NCBI RefSeq assembly: GCF_023228785.1
Contig: NZ_JALOAN010000029.1
Span: forward strand, 1 to 29,266
Source of the DNA: Sulfurimonas sp.
Lineage (GTDB): Bacteria > Campylobacterota > Campylobacteria > Campylobacterales > Sulfurimonadaceae
Direction of reading: 5' to 3'
Length of the DNA: 29,266 nt
Shown: in pieces, positions 15,692-24,201 of the stretch
Numbering within the stretch: position 1 is the stretch's first letter
How the letters are laid out: the number at the start of each line of letters is the position of its first letter
The notes under the pieces: generated by a model
Databases searched by the model: none
Seen by the model: the letters and a program-made list of their open reading frames with translations, nothing else
What the model was told of the DNA's origin: nothing
Program-made: the position numbers and the translations under genes

Positions 15692-15729
15692 GTTAATTTG
15701 GCTTGATACTTTTCTTTAACACCCAACTC

Positions 15730-16569
15730 TTAGCAAAGATATATACCGCTATCTTTTACTTCTATCTTTTTTTCATCTACTAGAGTTGTTAGAGAGCGTT
15801 TAAACTCTTTTTTGCTAAGAGAAAAAACATCTCTTATGAGATCTGCGTCGCTTTTATAGTTATAAGCCATAATGCCATTGTTTTGTTTTAAGAGATCTAA
15901 GATCTTCTCCGAAGAAGAACCTTTCTCTCCTGCTTTTCTAAGAGAGAGATCTATGTTTCCATCTTTACGGATAGTTTTTACAAATGCAGTTCTTTTGTCT
16001 CCTAAAGAAACTTTCTCAAAAATTTCATTATGGTAGATCAAACCTTCATACTTGTCCTCAACTATACACTTAAACCCTAGTGGAGTCTGAGTAATAATAG
16101 TGATCTTTACCTCTTGTGCAGGTTTTATACCTTTTACTCTTTTTTCAAAAAAATCGCCTAGTTTCTCACTCGCTACAAGTCTATGAGTCTGCTCATCATA
16201 GATGACTTTTACAAATCTCTTCTCGCCAACTTTAAAAGGAGTCTTTTGTAGCATCTTTGGACAAAGCAGATCTTTAGGAAGTCCCCAGTCTAAAAATGCT
16301 CCAAAAGGTGCAACATCTATAACTTCTAAAAGAGCAAACTCTTCTAGCATAGCTTTAGGTTTGAGAGTAGTTGCAACTAATCTATCTTCTGAGTCTGTAT
16401 ATAAAAAGACATCCACAAAAGTTCTCTCTTTCATATCGGGAGTTAGGTATTGACCAGGTAAAAGAACATCGTTTCCATCAAGTGCCATAAGGTAAGCCCC
16501 AGGAGTTGTAAGTCTGTCTATAAGAAGGTTGTTAATTTTGCCTAGTTCTAGGTAGTCGTTTTGTTGCAT
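15730..16569 (-). CDS. cvfB: S1-domain RNA-binding protein of CvfB/YitL family
   Basis: A 279-residue protein with the CvfB layout: S1-like OB domains in succession followed by a winged helix. S1-type segments are LLEVIDVAPFGAFLDWGLP (about 80-100) and ITQTPLGFKCIVEDKYEGLI (about 154-178); the C-terminal winged helix is near 215-279 (SEKILDLLKQNNG). In Gram-positive bacteria CvfB binds RNA and affects virulence gene expression; the function in this phylum is not established. AAGGA upstream of the ATG serves as ribosome-binding site. Divergent from the M15 peptidase gene; trpB lies downstream with its own promoter. Confidence 0.85.
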   Translation of the reverse strand: MQQNDYLELGKINNLLIDRLTTPGAYLMALDGNDVLLPGQYLTPDMKERTFVDVFLYTDSEDRLVATTLKPKAMLEEFALLEVIDVAPFGAFLDWGLPKDLLCPKMLQKTPFKVGEKRFVKVIYDEQTHRLVASEKLGDFFEKRVKGIKPAQEVKITIITQTPLGFKCIVEDKYEGLIYHNEIFEKVSLGDKRTAFVKTIRKDGNIDLSLRKAGEKGSSSEKILDLLKQNNGIMAYNYKSDADLIRDVFSLSKKEFKRSLTTLVDEKKIEVKDSGIYLC

Positions 16570-16668
16570 TTTGTGTCCTTGATTGCAAAAATAATTAAAT
16601 GAAAATATTTTTAGATTGTATCTTTTTTGTTATGTCAAAACCATTAAAATAGCTATATGATAAGTTTA

Positions 16669-16700
16669 TATAATGCTTACTTGTAAAACTAAGGTATAAT
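16669..16700 (+). promoter_or_regulatory. Two stacked -10 boxes for the M15/csd4 operon
   Basis: TATAAT occurs at 16669-16674 and again at 16695-16700. The first would give a leader of about 27 bases. The second lies seven bases before the ATG (16708), so a transcript from it would be leaderless or nearly so. The nearest ribosome-binding site, AAGG at 16691-16694, overlaps the second box and is 13 bases from the ATG. Confidence 0.45.
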
Positions 16701-16707
16701 TGCGATT

Positions 16708-17448
16708 ATGAATAGAAGACTTTTTTTAACGACATTATCGTTATCACCACTTTTTGCTAATGAGTTTGTACAAACGAACAATGATGTTTTTTTGACCTAC
16801 AATGAGTACAAGACACTTCAAAGCTTAGATGCTAGGTTTAAGAGACTTAGAGCTTATATAGGTTTTGCAAACTTTAACTTAGTCTCTTTTGGTGAGGCGC
16901 TTTACTATGCTAGAAACTATCCAACTATTGGTAAGTTTAAAGACGATGAACTATCTTTGATAGATAGATTTTTTCATGAAGATCCCAATATGTACGGCTT
17001 TTATGGAGCAAAAACTTGTAAAAATATCAACAATAAAATATCTCAAAAAGATGTTGTTAAGATCCATTACACTGGGCACTATCTTTTTAAAGGTAAGCCA
17101 CAAGAAGACTACGACAAACTCATAAAAGATGTTGGTGACTCTCTCATACTCACATCTGGTGTAAGAAATATTGTAAAACAACTTAGCCTCTATGCAGGTA
17201 AACTTAACCGAAATGGTGGAAACATTACAAACGCTTCTATAGATATCGCACCTCCAGCTTACTCTTACCATACTATAAGTGACTTTGATGTGGGTCTTCG
17301 AGGATGGGGATATAAAAACTTTACAGATGAGTTTGCATCAACTAAGGAGTTTGAAAAGATGATAAAACTACCTTATATCAAGATGAGATATCAAAAAAAT
17401 AACAGTGATGGAGTAAGGTTTGAACCTTGGCATGTTGAAGTTATTTAG
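16708..17448 (+). CDS. Exported M15-family peptidoglycan carboxypeptidase
   Basis: A 246-residue protein with N-terminal signal MNRRLFLTTLSLSPLFA; the RRxFL pattern raises the possibility of Tat export. The C-terminal half is a zinc carboxypeptidase of the VanY/M15 type. AYSYHTISDFDVG supplies H188 and D194, though one residue shorter than the usual SxHxxGxAxD, and FEPWHVEV supplies E239 and H242. TSGVRNIVKQLSLYAG matches the conserved SGxR segment. It should trim D-Ala or stem-peptide residues from peptidoglycan in the periplasm; the exact bond (LD or DD) cannot be read from sequence. It overlaps the next gene, csd4/pgp1, by 17 bases, which supports a joint role in wall remodelling. Confidence 0.8.
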   Translation: MNRRLFLTTLSLSPLFANEFVQTNNDVFLTYNEYKTLQSLDARFKRLRAYIGFANFNLVSFGEALYYARNYPTIGKFKDDELSLIDRFFHEDPNMYGFYGAKTCKNINNKISQKDVVKIHYTGHYLFKGKPQEDYDKLIKDVGDSLILTSGVRNIVKQLSLYAGKLNRNGGNITNASIDIAPPAYSYHTISDFDVGLRGWGYKNFTDEFASTKEFEKMIKLPYIKMRYQKNNSDGVRFEPWHVEVI

Positions 17449-18727
17449 CATTGCACTCTTTCTGTTTTGTTCTCTTTTAAATGCACAAGATCTCTTTAAA
17501 TTTGACCTTATTCAAAAAGGAGAGCAAGATGCAAATACTCTGCTTGTTGTTGGTGGGATCCAAGGAGATGAACCAGGTGGATTTATCTCAGCATCACTTC
17601 TAGCTACTCACTACGAGATAACAAAAGGCTCTCTTTGGATAGTTCCAAATCTAAACTTTTATAGCATTATAAAAAGAAGTAGAGGACCTCATGGAGATAT
17701 GAATAGAAAATTCGCCGAACTTTCAGAAGAAGATCCAGAGTATGAAGCTATACAAAGAATTAAAAGTTACATAAAAGATGAAAATGTAAAACTTGTTGTA
17801 AACCTACATGATGGAAGTGGTTTTTATAGAAAAACTTATGAAGATGATATGCACGCACCACATAGATGGGGACAGTGTTCCATCATAGATCAGTCAAACA
17901 TAGATGTTGAGGTTTACTCAAACCTTGAAGAGATCTCATCTAGCGTTGTAAAATATGTAAATGAACACCTTATAAAAGATGAGCATAAGTACCATGTTCA
18001 TAACACTAGAACAAAAGAGGGCGATAAAGAGATGGAAAAAACTCTTACATACTTCGCTATCAATGAAGGAAAAGCTGCTTTTGGAAATGAGGCTAGTAAA
18101 AATCTTGCTACTCATCAAAGAGTCTACTATCATCTCTTAGCATTAGAGAAGTATATGGATATTATGGGCATAGAGTATAAAAGAAAGTTTACTCTTGATT
18201 CTGATGGTGTTTATAGTGCTATAAACAATGATATTCATATATCTCTATATGAAGAAAAGATAAGCTTGCCACTTGCGCAAATCAGAGATATTGTAAACTA
18301 CTTTCCTATAAAAAAAGATGGAGTGGTTGACTTTAAGGCAAGTAATCCTCTTCTTGCCATTATAAAAAATGGTAACACTTATGTTATCCAATATGGAAAC
18401 AGAAGACTATCAAGGCTAAATGCTGATTATCTTGATATGGATGAAGATTACAATATTGTAAAATTTAGTGTCGATGGTAAAGAGGTGGATGTAAAATTTG
18501 GCGAGATCTTAAAAGTAGAGAATAGTTTTGTTGTTCACAAGGCAAACTCTTTTAGAGTAAATGTTATAGGTTATGTAAACAAAAGCGGTATTGAAACAGG
18601 TGTAGAAATAGAAAAAAAACAGATACAAAAACGCTTTTCTATAGATAAAACTGGAACTACTTACAGAGTTGAGTATTATAACAAAGAAAAGTTCGTAGGT
18701 ATGGTCTTAGTCAGATTTAAAAACTAA
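17432..18727 (+). CDS. pgp1: Cell-shape DL-carboxypeptidase Csd4/Pgp1
   Basis: About 431 residues with signal peptide MLKLFSIALFLFCSLLNA. The M14-like (M99) catalytic domain has the unusual zinc set of Helicobacter Csd4: Q44 and E47 in GGIQGDEPGG, and H126 in VVNLHDGSG. The substrate-binding stretch is SRGPHGDMNRKF (83-94) and the catalytic Glu is E220 (AFGNEASK). The rest forms the two C-terminal beta domains of the family. In H. pylori and C. jejuni the enzyme cuts muramyl tripeptide to dipeptide and is needed for helical shape. ATG at 17432 is preferred over TTG at 17420 because it begins the signal peptide. Its end overlaps the convergent bax gene by four bases. Confidence 0.92.
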   Translation: MLKLFSIALFLFCSLLNAQDLFKFDLIQKGEQDANTLLVVGGIQGDEPGGFISASLLATHYEITKGSLWIVPNLNFYSIIKRSRGPHGDMNRKFAELSEEDPEYEAIQRIKSYIKDENVKLVVNLHDGSGFYRKTYEDDMHAPHRWGQCSIIDQSNIDVEVYSNLEEISSSVVKYVNEHLIKDEHKYHVHNTRTKEGDKEMEKTLTYFAINEGKAAFGNEASKNLATHQRVYYHLLALEKYMDIMGIEYKRKFTLDSDGVYSAINNDIHISLYEEKISLPLAQIRDIVNYFPIKKDGVVDFKASNPLLAIIKNGNTYVIQYGNRRLSRLNADYLDMDEDYNIVKFSVDGKEVDVKFGEILKVENSFVVHKANSFRVNVIGYVNKSGIETGVEIEKKQIQKRFSIDKTGTTYRVEYYNKEKFVGMVLVRFKN

Positions 18728-19380
18728 GGCTTGTCATATCTTTGAAGTTTATTATACCTTATCATCGCTGCTAACTCTTTAGGGTACTTCTCTTTCATTT
18801 CTGAGTAACGATCTAGCTTTTTTACAAGCTTATATGGATCGTCTGTTACCATTTTTAACTTTCTAAACTCTACAAATGCGTGTGAACGAGAGATGTTTTT
18901 ATAATAATCTCTGACTGAATCTTTAATAGTAGGATACTTTTTAAGCCAGATAGTTTTTTTACCTCTTTTTTGTGAGGCTGCAATTCTAGGCTCTTTTTTG
19001 TTAAATGACCAAACACCAAAGATATTGTTGGCTTTTATATAAAATCTTGAAGTTCCCCACGCACTCTCCATGGCAGCTTGAGCAAGAGTTATACTTCTAG
19101 GATGAGGTTTTAATGCCATCATTAGATCTTTATCAGTTTTGACTTTATATATTTTTTTTAAAGTTGTGATTTTTTTCTTATATTTTGGATTTTTGAGGTT
19201 TGTTTTAATCTCTTTGTATTGTATGTCAAGCTCTTTGTAAACACTGTTTACAACAGGGACTAAAGTGTTGAAAAATCTTTTTTTTTTCTCTTTAACTGAG
19301 ATAGGTTTTGCATCTTTTGCTAGTAGTGAATCTGATGATACAAGCACAAAAGCAAGTAATATAATTTTTAAAAACCTCAT
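18724..19380 (-). CDS. Bax-like exported glucosaminidase
   Basis: A 218-residue protein with signal peptide RFLKIILLAFVLVSSDSLLA and a glucosaminidase (GH73-like) domain. The signature is TLAQAAMESAWGTSRFYIKA with the probable catalytic Glu E105, then NNIFGVWSF. This matches E. coli Bax and the flagellar muramidase domain of FlgJ; it would cut glycan strands in the periplasm. The long Lys-rich stretch before the domain (about 26-85) is poorly conserved. It is the last gene of the operon with the radical SAM and GGDEF genes (four-base ATGA overlap) and converges on pgp1. Confidence 0.85.
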   Translation of the reverse strand: MRFLKIILLAFVLVSSDSLLAKDAKPISVKEKKKRFFNTLVPVVNSVYKELDIQYKEIKTNLKNPKYKKKITTLKKIYKVKTDKDLMMALKPHPRSITLAQAAMESAWGTSRFYIKANNIFGVWSFNKKEPRIAASQKRGKKTIWLKKYPTIKDSVRDYYKNISRSHAFVEFRKLKMVTDDPYKLVKKLDRYSEMKEKYPKELAAMIRYNKLQRYDKP

Positions 19381-20654
19381 AAAAAAAATTCCATGTCCAA
19401 TTTTTTAGTATATGAACCTAACATTGCTCTTTCAAAGTCATTGTTCGTTGAGTATTGATACCCAAAACACTTAGCCCACATCTCATGCTCTTCCATACAG
19501 AGATAAAAAAATGTCTCTTTGTGTGCTCCCAAAGAAGTTCCATTGGGATGCCAAGCTTTAAAACTCTCATAGGCGTGTTTAAACATCTCTACTTTTATAT
19601 CCTCTGGATAAGAACTCTTTCCACTTGCATCTACAAAAGACATCTGTGTTATTTTGGTTTTAAAGTCTCTCTCCCTGAGTTGCTTTATAACGGGTTTTAT
19701 AAATGTTAAAGTTCCAAAACTTACAAGTGCAACTTCATTTGTACTAAACTCATTTAAGAGCCTTTTGTAAACATCTGCATACTCATCAAGATAACCCTCA
19801 TAATGAACTATAGGATGAAAATGAAAACCGACTTTAACGCCCTTATCAGCTAAAGTTCTTGCACTTTTTATGCGTTTGTCTAGTGATGCACTGAGATGCT
19901 CTTCATTTTCTATAATAGTTGGAGTATTTAGTGACCAAGTGCAGAGTATGTTTTTAGGAACATCATGTTCTAAAAAGTACTTGATGTTGTCTGATTTTGT
20001 TTTAAACTCCAAGATAACATTTGGATTTTCTTTTGCAAAGTTAAATAGAGCATCTAAAATACCCTCACGATTTCCCCACATAAGTGAGTCGGATGCTTGA
20101 CCTGTTCCTATGTGATAAGTCTTGTTTGGTTCAAGATTTAAATTTTTTAGCTTATCTGCAAAGTTACTATCAAATGTGATAGTGTTTTGATTGTAAAAAG
20201 ATTGAATGGAACAGTACGAACAGTCAAAGCCACAACTCTCAACTGCATCAAGAGTCAAAAGATTGCAACATCTAGTCTTCTGTGATGCTACAGGGCAAAG
20301 CCCAAGTCCAAAACCATCCTTAGCTTCTGTTTTAAAGTTAAATTTTTGCTCTTGTGGAATATTTTTTAACTCAAAATCTTTATATGAGTTTGGCTTAGAT
20401 CTTAACTCTTCATAAGCTTTTTTAAGTTGAGTAAAGACTACTTTTTTTTGCCCATGTTCTGGAAAAATTTTTATGATATTGCCCTCATCCCAGAGGCTCA
20501 GATCTCTTGCTATATCTATGATTTGTCTTATCTCTTGATATGTAAATTTTAGCTTTAGAGATTTTTCTTTTATAAACTCTTGTATCTCTGATGGTAGTTT
20601 TTCAAAAAGAGTATTTTTAATAGAGCTGTTAAATTTTTCTAAATATAAATTCAT
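19377..20654 (-). CDS. Radical SAM protein related to spore photoproduct lyase
   Basis: A 425-residue protein. The 4Fe-4S cluster cysteines are C141, C145 and C148 (CGFDCSYC), the CxxxCxxC pattern of radical SAM enzymes. The neighbourhood and the segment TYHIGTGQASDSLMWGN resemble the spore photoproduct lyase (SPL) branch. The Cys that acts as hydrogen donor in Bacillus SPL (EASCTSD) is not present in the matching stretch GTGQASD. Extra cysteines C120, C129 and C130 precede the cluster and could bind a further metal. The organism is not expected to make spores, so the substrate is unknown. Start and stop each overlap a neighbour by four bases (ATGA), coupling it to the GGDEF regulator and bax. 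Confidence 0.78.
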   Translation of the reverse strand: MNLYLEKFNSSIKNTLFEKLPSEIQEFIKEKSLKLKFTYQEIRQIIDIARDLSLWDEGNIIKIFPEHGQKKVVFTQLKKAYEELRSKPNSYKDFELKNIPQEQKFNFKTEAKDGFGLGLCPVASQKTRCCNLLTLDAVESCGFDCSYCSIQSFYNQNTITFDSNFADKLKNLNLEPNKTYHIGTGQASDSLMWGNREGILDALFNFAKENPNVILEFKTKSDNIKYFLEHDVPKNILCTWSLNTPTIIENEEHLSASLDKRIKSARTLADKGVKVGFHFHPIVHYEGYLDEYADVYKRLLNEFSTNEVALVSFGTLTFIKPVIKQLRERDFKTKITQMSFVDASGKSSYPEDIKVEMFKHAYESFKAWHPNGTSLGAHKETFFYLCMEEHEMWAKCFGYQYSTNNDFERAMLGSYTKKLDMEFFL

Positions 20655-21904
20655 AGTTTAATCTTAATCATATTTCTACCACTCTCTTTTGCTTCATAAA
20701 GTGCTTCATCGGAGAGTCTAATCATCTCTTCTAGCGAGTGAGCTAAACCAAAATAAATACCAATAGAAACAGTATAATTGATATTGGTTGAGCCTATTTT
20801 TATGATGTTGTCCTCAAATTTTTTTCTTATTTTTTCAAAAAGTATTTCCACATGCTCAAGTGAAGTGTCTTCAAGGAGTACACAAAACTCTTCACCACCA
20901 AAACGAGCCATCAAGTCAGAATTTCTAAGATTTTTATCAAATATTTTTTTAACTTCTTTAATAGCAATATCGCCTATATCATGTCCATAAGTGTCATTTA
21001 TATTTTTAAACTTATCAATATCAAGCATCGCCACTGCCATCGGTATCTCTTTTCTTGAGTTTTTAGCATAAATTGAGTTACCAGCTTCAAAGAAGTAGCG
21101 TCTGTTATAAGCGCCTGTTAGAAAATCTTTGTTAGCCATCTCTTTAATGCGTGCAAAAAGTTCTAACAACTCGAGGTTTGAGTTAACACGAGTTACTATT
21201 TCATTGTGAGTAAATCGCTTATTTATAAAGTCATTTGCTCCAAGTTTTAAAAATTTACTAATAATATTTTGATCTTCAACGGCACTAATTGCGATAATGC
21301 CAAGACTATCTTTTGTATATTTTTCTCTTAGCTTAAAAGTCAACTCCAAACCATTTGTATTTGGCATTTCATAGTCTGTTAATATAAGCGAGATCTGATG
21401 TTTATCGCTTCTCAATAACTCTATCGCCTCATCTCCGTCTTCTGCTTCGACTATATTTAGCTTTATTTTTTTTAGGCTGTTTTTTAAGATGTTTCTATAG
21501 ATTTTTGAATCATCAACTATCATAATAGTAGTATCGTAGTTTTTAAGAGTTCTAGATATATCTAAAATGGCAAACTTCATGCTAATAGTATCATTTTTAA
21601 ATATAACATTGATAATATTTTTATCAAGAAGCAACTCTTTTATCTCCTTGTCATCACTCTCTAAAATAACAACTGATGGGATCTCATAAAAGTTGGTTAG
21701 CTCAACTATCTCTAGGGGTTCAACACCTAAAAGACTTAAGTTTAATAAAGCAGCATGAAACTTCCCTTGATGTTCTTCTAAAAGGTTTAAAGTCTCTTGG
21801 TAGTTTTTTGCATAGTAAGGATTGATATCATAATGTTCTTGAACTTCTTTTTTTAACATTTCAAGAGATGCTCGACTATCATCTAGTACTAAAATCTTTT
21901 TCAT
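20651..21904 (-). CDS. Response regulator with REC-REC-GGDEF (diguanylate cyclase)
   Basis: A 417-residue protein. REC1 (about 1-118) has the acidic pair D8-D9 and K103, but the phosphate-accepting Asp is Asn (N55, LLNLSLLG). REC2 (about 125-245) is complete, with D129-D130... in VDDSK, D177 in LTDYEMP and K229. The GGDEF domain (about 255-417) has an active site GGEEF (336-340) and the product-inhibition site RNSD (327-330) at the proper five-residue distance. It should make cyclic di-GMP and be feedback inhibited, controlled by phosphorylation of REC2. First gene of the operon with the radical SAM and bax genes. The cognate kinase is not evident. Confidence 0.9.
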   Translation of the reverse strand: MKKILVLDDSRASLEMLKKEVQEHYDINPYYAKNYQETLNLLEEHQGKFHAALLNLSLLGVEPLEIVELTNFYEIPSVVILESDDKEIKELLLDKNIINVIFKNDTISMKFAILDISRTLKNYDTTIMIVDDSKIYRNILKNSLKKIKLNIVEAEDGDEAIELLRSDKHQISLILTDYEMPNTNGLELTFKLREKYTKDSLGIIAISAVEDQNIISKFLKLGANDFINKRFTHNEIVTRVNSNLELLELFARIKEMANKDFLTGAYNRRYFFEAGNSIYAKNSRKEIPMAVAMLDIDKFKNINDTYGHDIGDIAIKEVKKIFDKNLRNSDLMARFGGEEFCVLLEDTSLEHVEILFEKIRKKFEDNIIKIGSTNINYTVSIGIYFGLAHSLEEMIRLSDEALYEAKESGRNMIKIKL

Positions 21905-21947
21905 ATAAAAGCCTATTATTTTTTGTGCGCTTTAGTTAATTTGATAG

Positions 21948-21953
21948 ATTATA
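21948..21953 (-). promoter_or_regulatory. -10 box for the GGDEF/radical SAM/bax operon
   Basis: Minus-strand TATAAT (plus-strand ATTATA at 21948-21953), about 44 bases before the ATG at 21904. The palindromic octamer ATTGCAAT (21990-21997) lies just upstream, around -50. The 134-base gap also holds the end of the kinase transcript; no clear terminator was seen. Confidence 0.5.
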
Positions 21954-22038
21954 GCTTTATAGAGCGAAAAATTAAATTAAATATGACAAATTGCAATGAA
22001 TTATGTAAAAAAACTTTTTCATTGTTAATATATTTGAA

Positions 22039-23487
22039 CTATAACATACAAAAGTAGGAGTTTCTTATGATTTTTGAAGAGCATTTTGTAGCTTTATTTA
22101 ATTTTGGTATTTTTACAATAACAGTTGTTCCTACATTTAAAATGGTCTTAATTTCTATATCATAATGATGGATATCTAAAATCATCTTTACTATAGAAAG
22201 ACCCAAGCCTATTCCCCCATCTTTTCTTGAGCGGGTTTTGTCTGCTCTATAAAATCTCTCAAATATATACTCCAAATCTTCTTTTGCTATTCCCTGTCCA
22301 TTATCTTCAACTATCAGTAAGTACTCTTTGCTATTTTCATCTAAAGATATGTTTACAAAAGAGTCGTTTTTGCTGTAGAGTATAGCATTCCTGATAATAT
22401 TGTTTATCGCAATTTTTAAGAGTGTTTCATTAGCTTGAATCGTTATAGGAATAATCTTTTTTATCTCTATATGTATATCTTTACTTGGAGCAAGTTTTTC
22501 TAGTTGAAAAATCGTGTCTGTTAAAACTTCATCTAAATATAATTCGTCAAACTCGTTAATAATCTCGGTTATATCTTTTTTAGCAAGAAAAAATAGCTGT
22601 TCAATCATTTTTTGTATACTTATGCTCTCTTGCAAAATATCTTCTAAAATTTCTTTGTACTCACTAGGTTCTCTATCTTGCTTTAGGGCTACTTCAATCT
22701 CTCCGCGTATAACTGTTAAAGGTGTCTTGAGCTCATGTGAAGCATTGTTGCTAAAGTCGGTTATTTTATTAAATGACACCTCAAGATTGTTTAAAAGTTG
22801 ATTGAAAGTTGCTACTAAATCTTTAATTTCACTCGGAATCTCTTTTGTACTTACTCGATTAGAGAGATTATTAGCTGAGATTGATTTAACAGAAGATATA
22901 ACCCCTTTTACTGGCAAAAGTGTTCTGTTTATCAAGATTCCTGCTATGATTAAAAACACAATTAAAAGAATCGGTGTTGCGATTATTAGTCCAAGAAAAA
23001 GTTGTTTTAAATATAGTGAGTCCATGTTTTTTTGTAGAGCGAGTTGAATAAAAACTTTAGTATCAGGTTTGTCAAAAATCATCATAGAACTAACTCGAAA
23101 GTCTTTTTTATTAAAATAATATATGCTGCCTAGATGCCCTATCTCATTTAGCGGTACATCAAAAAGCCATTCATGTTCTTTAGAGGAAAGTGTTTCATGC
23201 TCTATCTTTTTGCTATTTTTACCATAGTGAATGATTTTTACAAAGAGTGGCTCAATCGAAAACTCGCTTATAAGTTCATCTGCTACATATTTTGCATCTT
23301 CACTATCTCCTCTTTGAAAGTCAGGTATGACATCTATAGATATCATTTTAAGCTCTGTATCAGTTGTGTTTAAAACACCTTTTTTTGCGGTGTTGTAGAT
23401 AAATGTTCCATAAATAGATAAAATAATTACATTGATGATAAAAAAGGAGAAGAGCAGTTTTAGTTTTAAACTATTAAACATTTTCAT
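22039..23487 (-). CDS. Sensor histidine kinase
   Basis: About 482 residues. Membrane helices lie at roughly 10-30 and 163-187 around a periplasmic sensor of about 130 residues. Then come HAMP (about 188-240), the H-box SNNASHELKTPLTVIRGE with the phosphorylated His at about 251, N-box NNIIRNAILYS, G1 DNGQGIA and G2 GGIGLGLSIV. This is the architecture of OmpR-partner kinases such as CusS. The frame could open at GTG 23490; ATG 23487 is chosen. It overlaps the response regulator by 14 bases. The signal is unknown; linkage to two envelope phosphotransferases suggests an envelope cue or metal. Confidence 0.92.
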   Translation of the reverse strand: MKMFNSLKLKLLFSFFIINVIILSIYGTFIYNTAKKGVLNTTDTELKMISIDVIPDFQRGDSEDAKYVADELISEFSIEPLFVKIIHYGKNSKKIEHETLSSKEHEWLFDVPLNEIGHLGSIYYFNKKDFRVSSMMIFDKPDTKVFIQLALQKNMDSLYLKQLFLGLIIATPILLIVFLIIAGILINRTLLPVKGVISSVKSISANNLSNRVSTKEIPSEIKDLVATFNQLLNNLEVSFNKITDFSNNASHELKTPLTVIRGEIEVALKQDREPSEYKEILEDILQESISIQKMIEQLFFLAKKDITEIINEFDELYLDEVLTDTIFQLEKLAPSKDIHIEIKKIIPITIQANETLLKIAINNIIRNAILYSKNDSFVNISLDENSKEYLLIVEDNGQGIAKEDLEYIFERFYRADKTRSRKDGGIGLGLSIVKMILDIHHYDIEIKTILNVGTTVIVKIPKLNKATKCSSKIIRNSYFCML

Positions 23488-24148
23488 CACTAAGCATATA
23501 GCCTAATCCTCTAACAGTGTGTATAAGTTTCAAGTTATAATCTTTGTCTATTTTATTACGCAGTCTATAGATATATACGTTTACAATATTACTCATGCTC
23601 TCTTGTGTCATATCGCTTAGGTTCTCTTTTATAATAGTTTCTGTTAGTAGTTTTTTACTATTTCTTGCTAAAAATTCAAGTAAGGCGTACTCTTTAGCGG
23701 TAAGATTAATTTTTTTGCTAGCTCGTTTAACTTCACGCCTTGCCGTATCTATAATCAAATCAGCTATAGTTATAGTACTTGAAGTAGTTGAGTTTGTTCT
23801 TAATTTAACACGGATTCGAGCAAGTAGTTCTTCAAATGCAAAAGGTTTTGTGAGGTAGTCATTGGCACCACTATCAAGACCTTTGACCTTATCTTTTAGC
23901 TCATCTCTAGCTGTAAGCATAATAATTGGAACTGCTATATTTTTAGCTCTGATATTTTTGCAAACATCCATTCCGCTAAGACCTTGAATCATCAGGTCGA
24001 GTAGAACAATGTCATAATGATTTGTTTCAATCATATATATAGCTTCGTACCCATTTTCAGTAGCATCTACGCTGTAAGACTCTTCTTGGAGACCTTTTTT
24101 TATAAAAGAGGCTATCTTTTCATCATCTTCTACAACTAGAATACGCAT
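23474..24148 (-). CDS. OmpR/PhoB-family response regulator
   Basis: A 224-residue regulator. The receiver domain has the acidic pair in VVEDDEK, phospho-acceptor D51 (VLLDLMIQG) and K101 (YLTKPF). The C-terminal winged helix (about 125-220) has INLTAKEYALLEFLARNSKK and the recognition-helix region NIVNVYIYRLRNKID. Two ATG codons open the gene; the second (24148) sits six bases from the AAGGT site and gives the usual MRILVVEDDE. It follows the LtaS-like gene on the same strand after 53 bases and precedes the kinase. Proteins of this family bind head-to-tail repeats about 11 bp apart, like those at 26233-26276. Confidence 0.94.
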   Translation of the reverse strand: MRILVVEDDEKIASFIKKGLQEESYSVDATENGYEAIYMIETNHYDIVLLDLMIQGLSGMDVCKNIRAKNIAVPIIMLTARDELKDKVKGLDSGANDYLTKPFAFEELLARIRVKLRTNSTTSSTITIADLIIDTARREVKRASKKINLTAKEYALLEFLARNSKKLLTETIIKENLSDMTQESMSNIVNVYIYRLRNKIDKDYNLKLIHTVRGLGYMLSDENV

Positions 24149-24201
24149 CATTTCACCTTTTTAAAAGTTATGTTTTGATTGGTTTTTTTAACTTATTTTA
24201 T

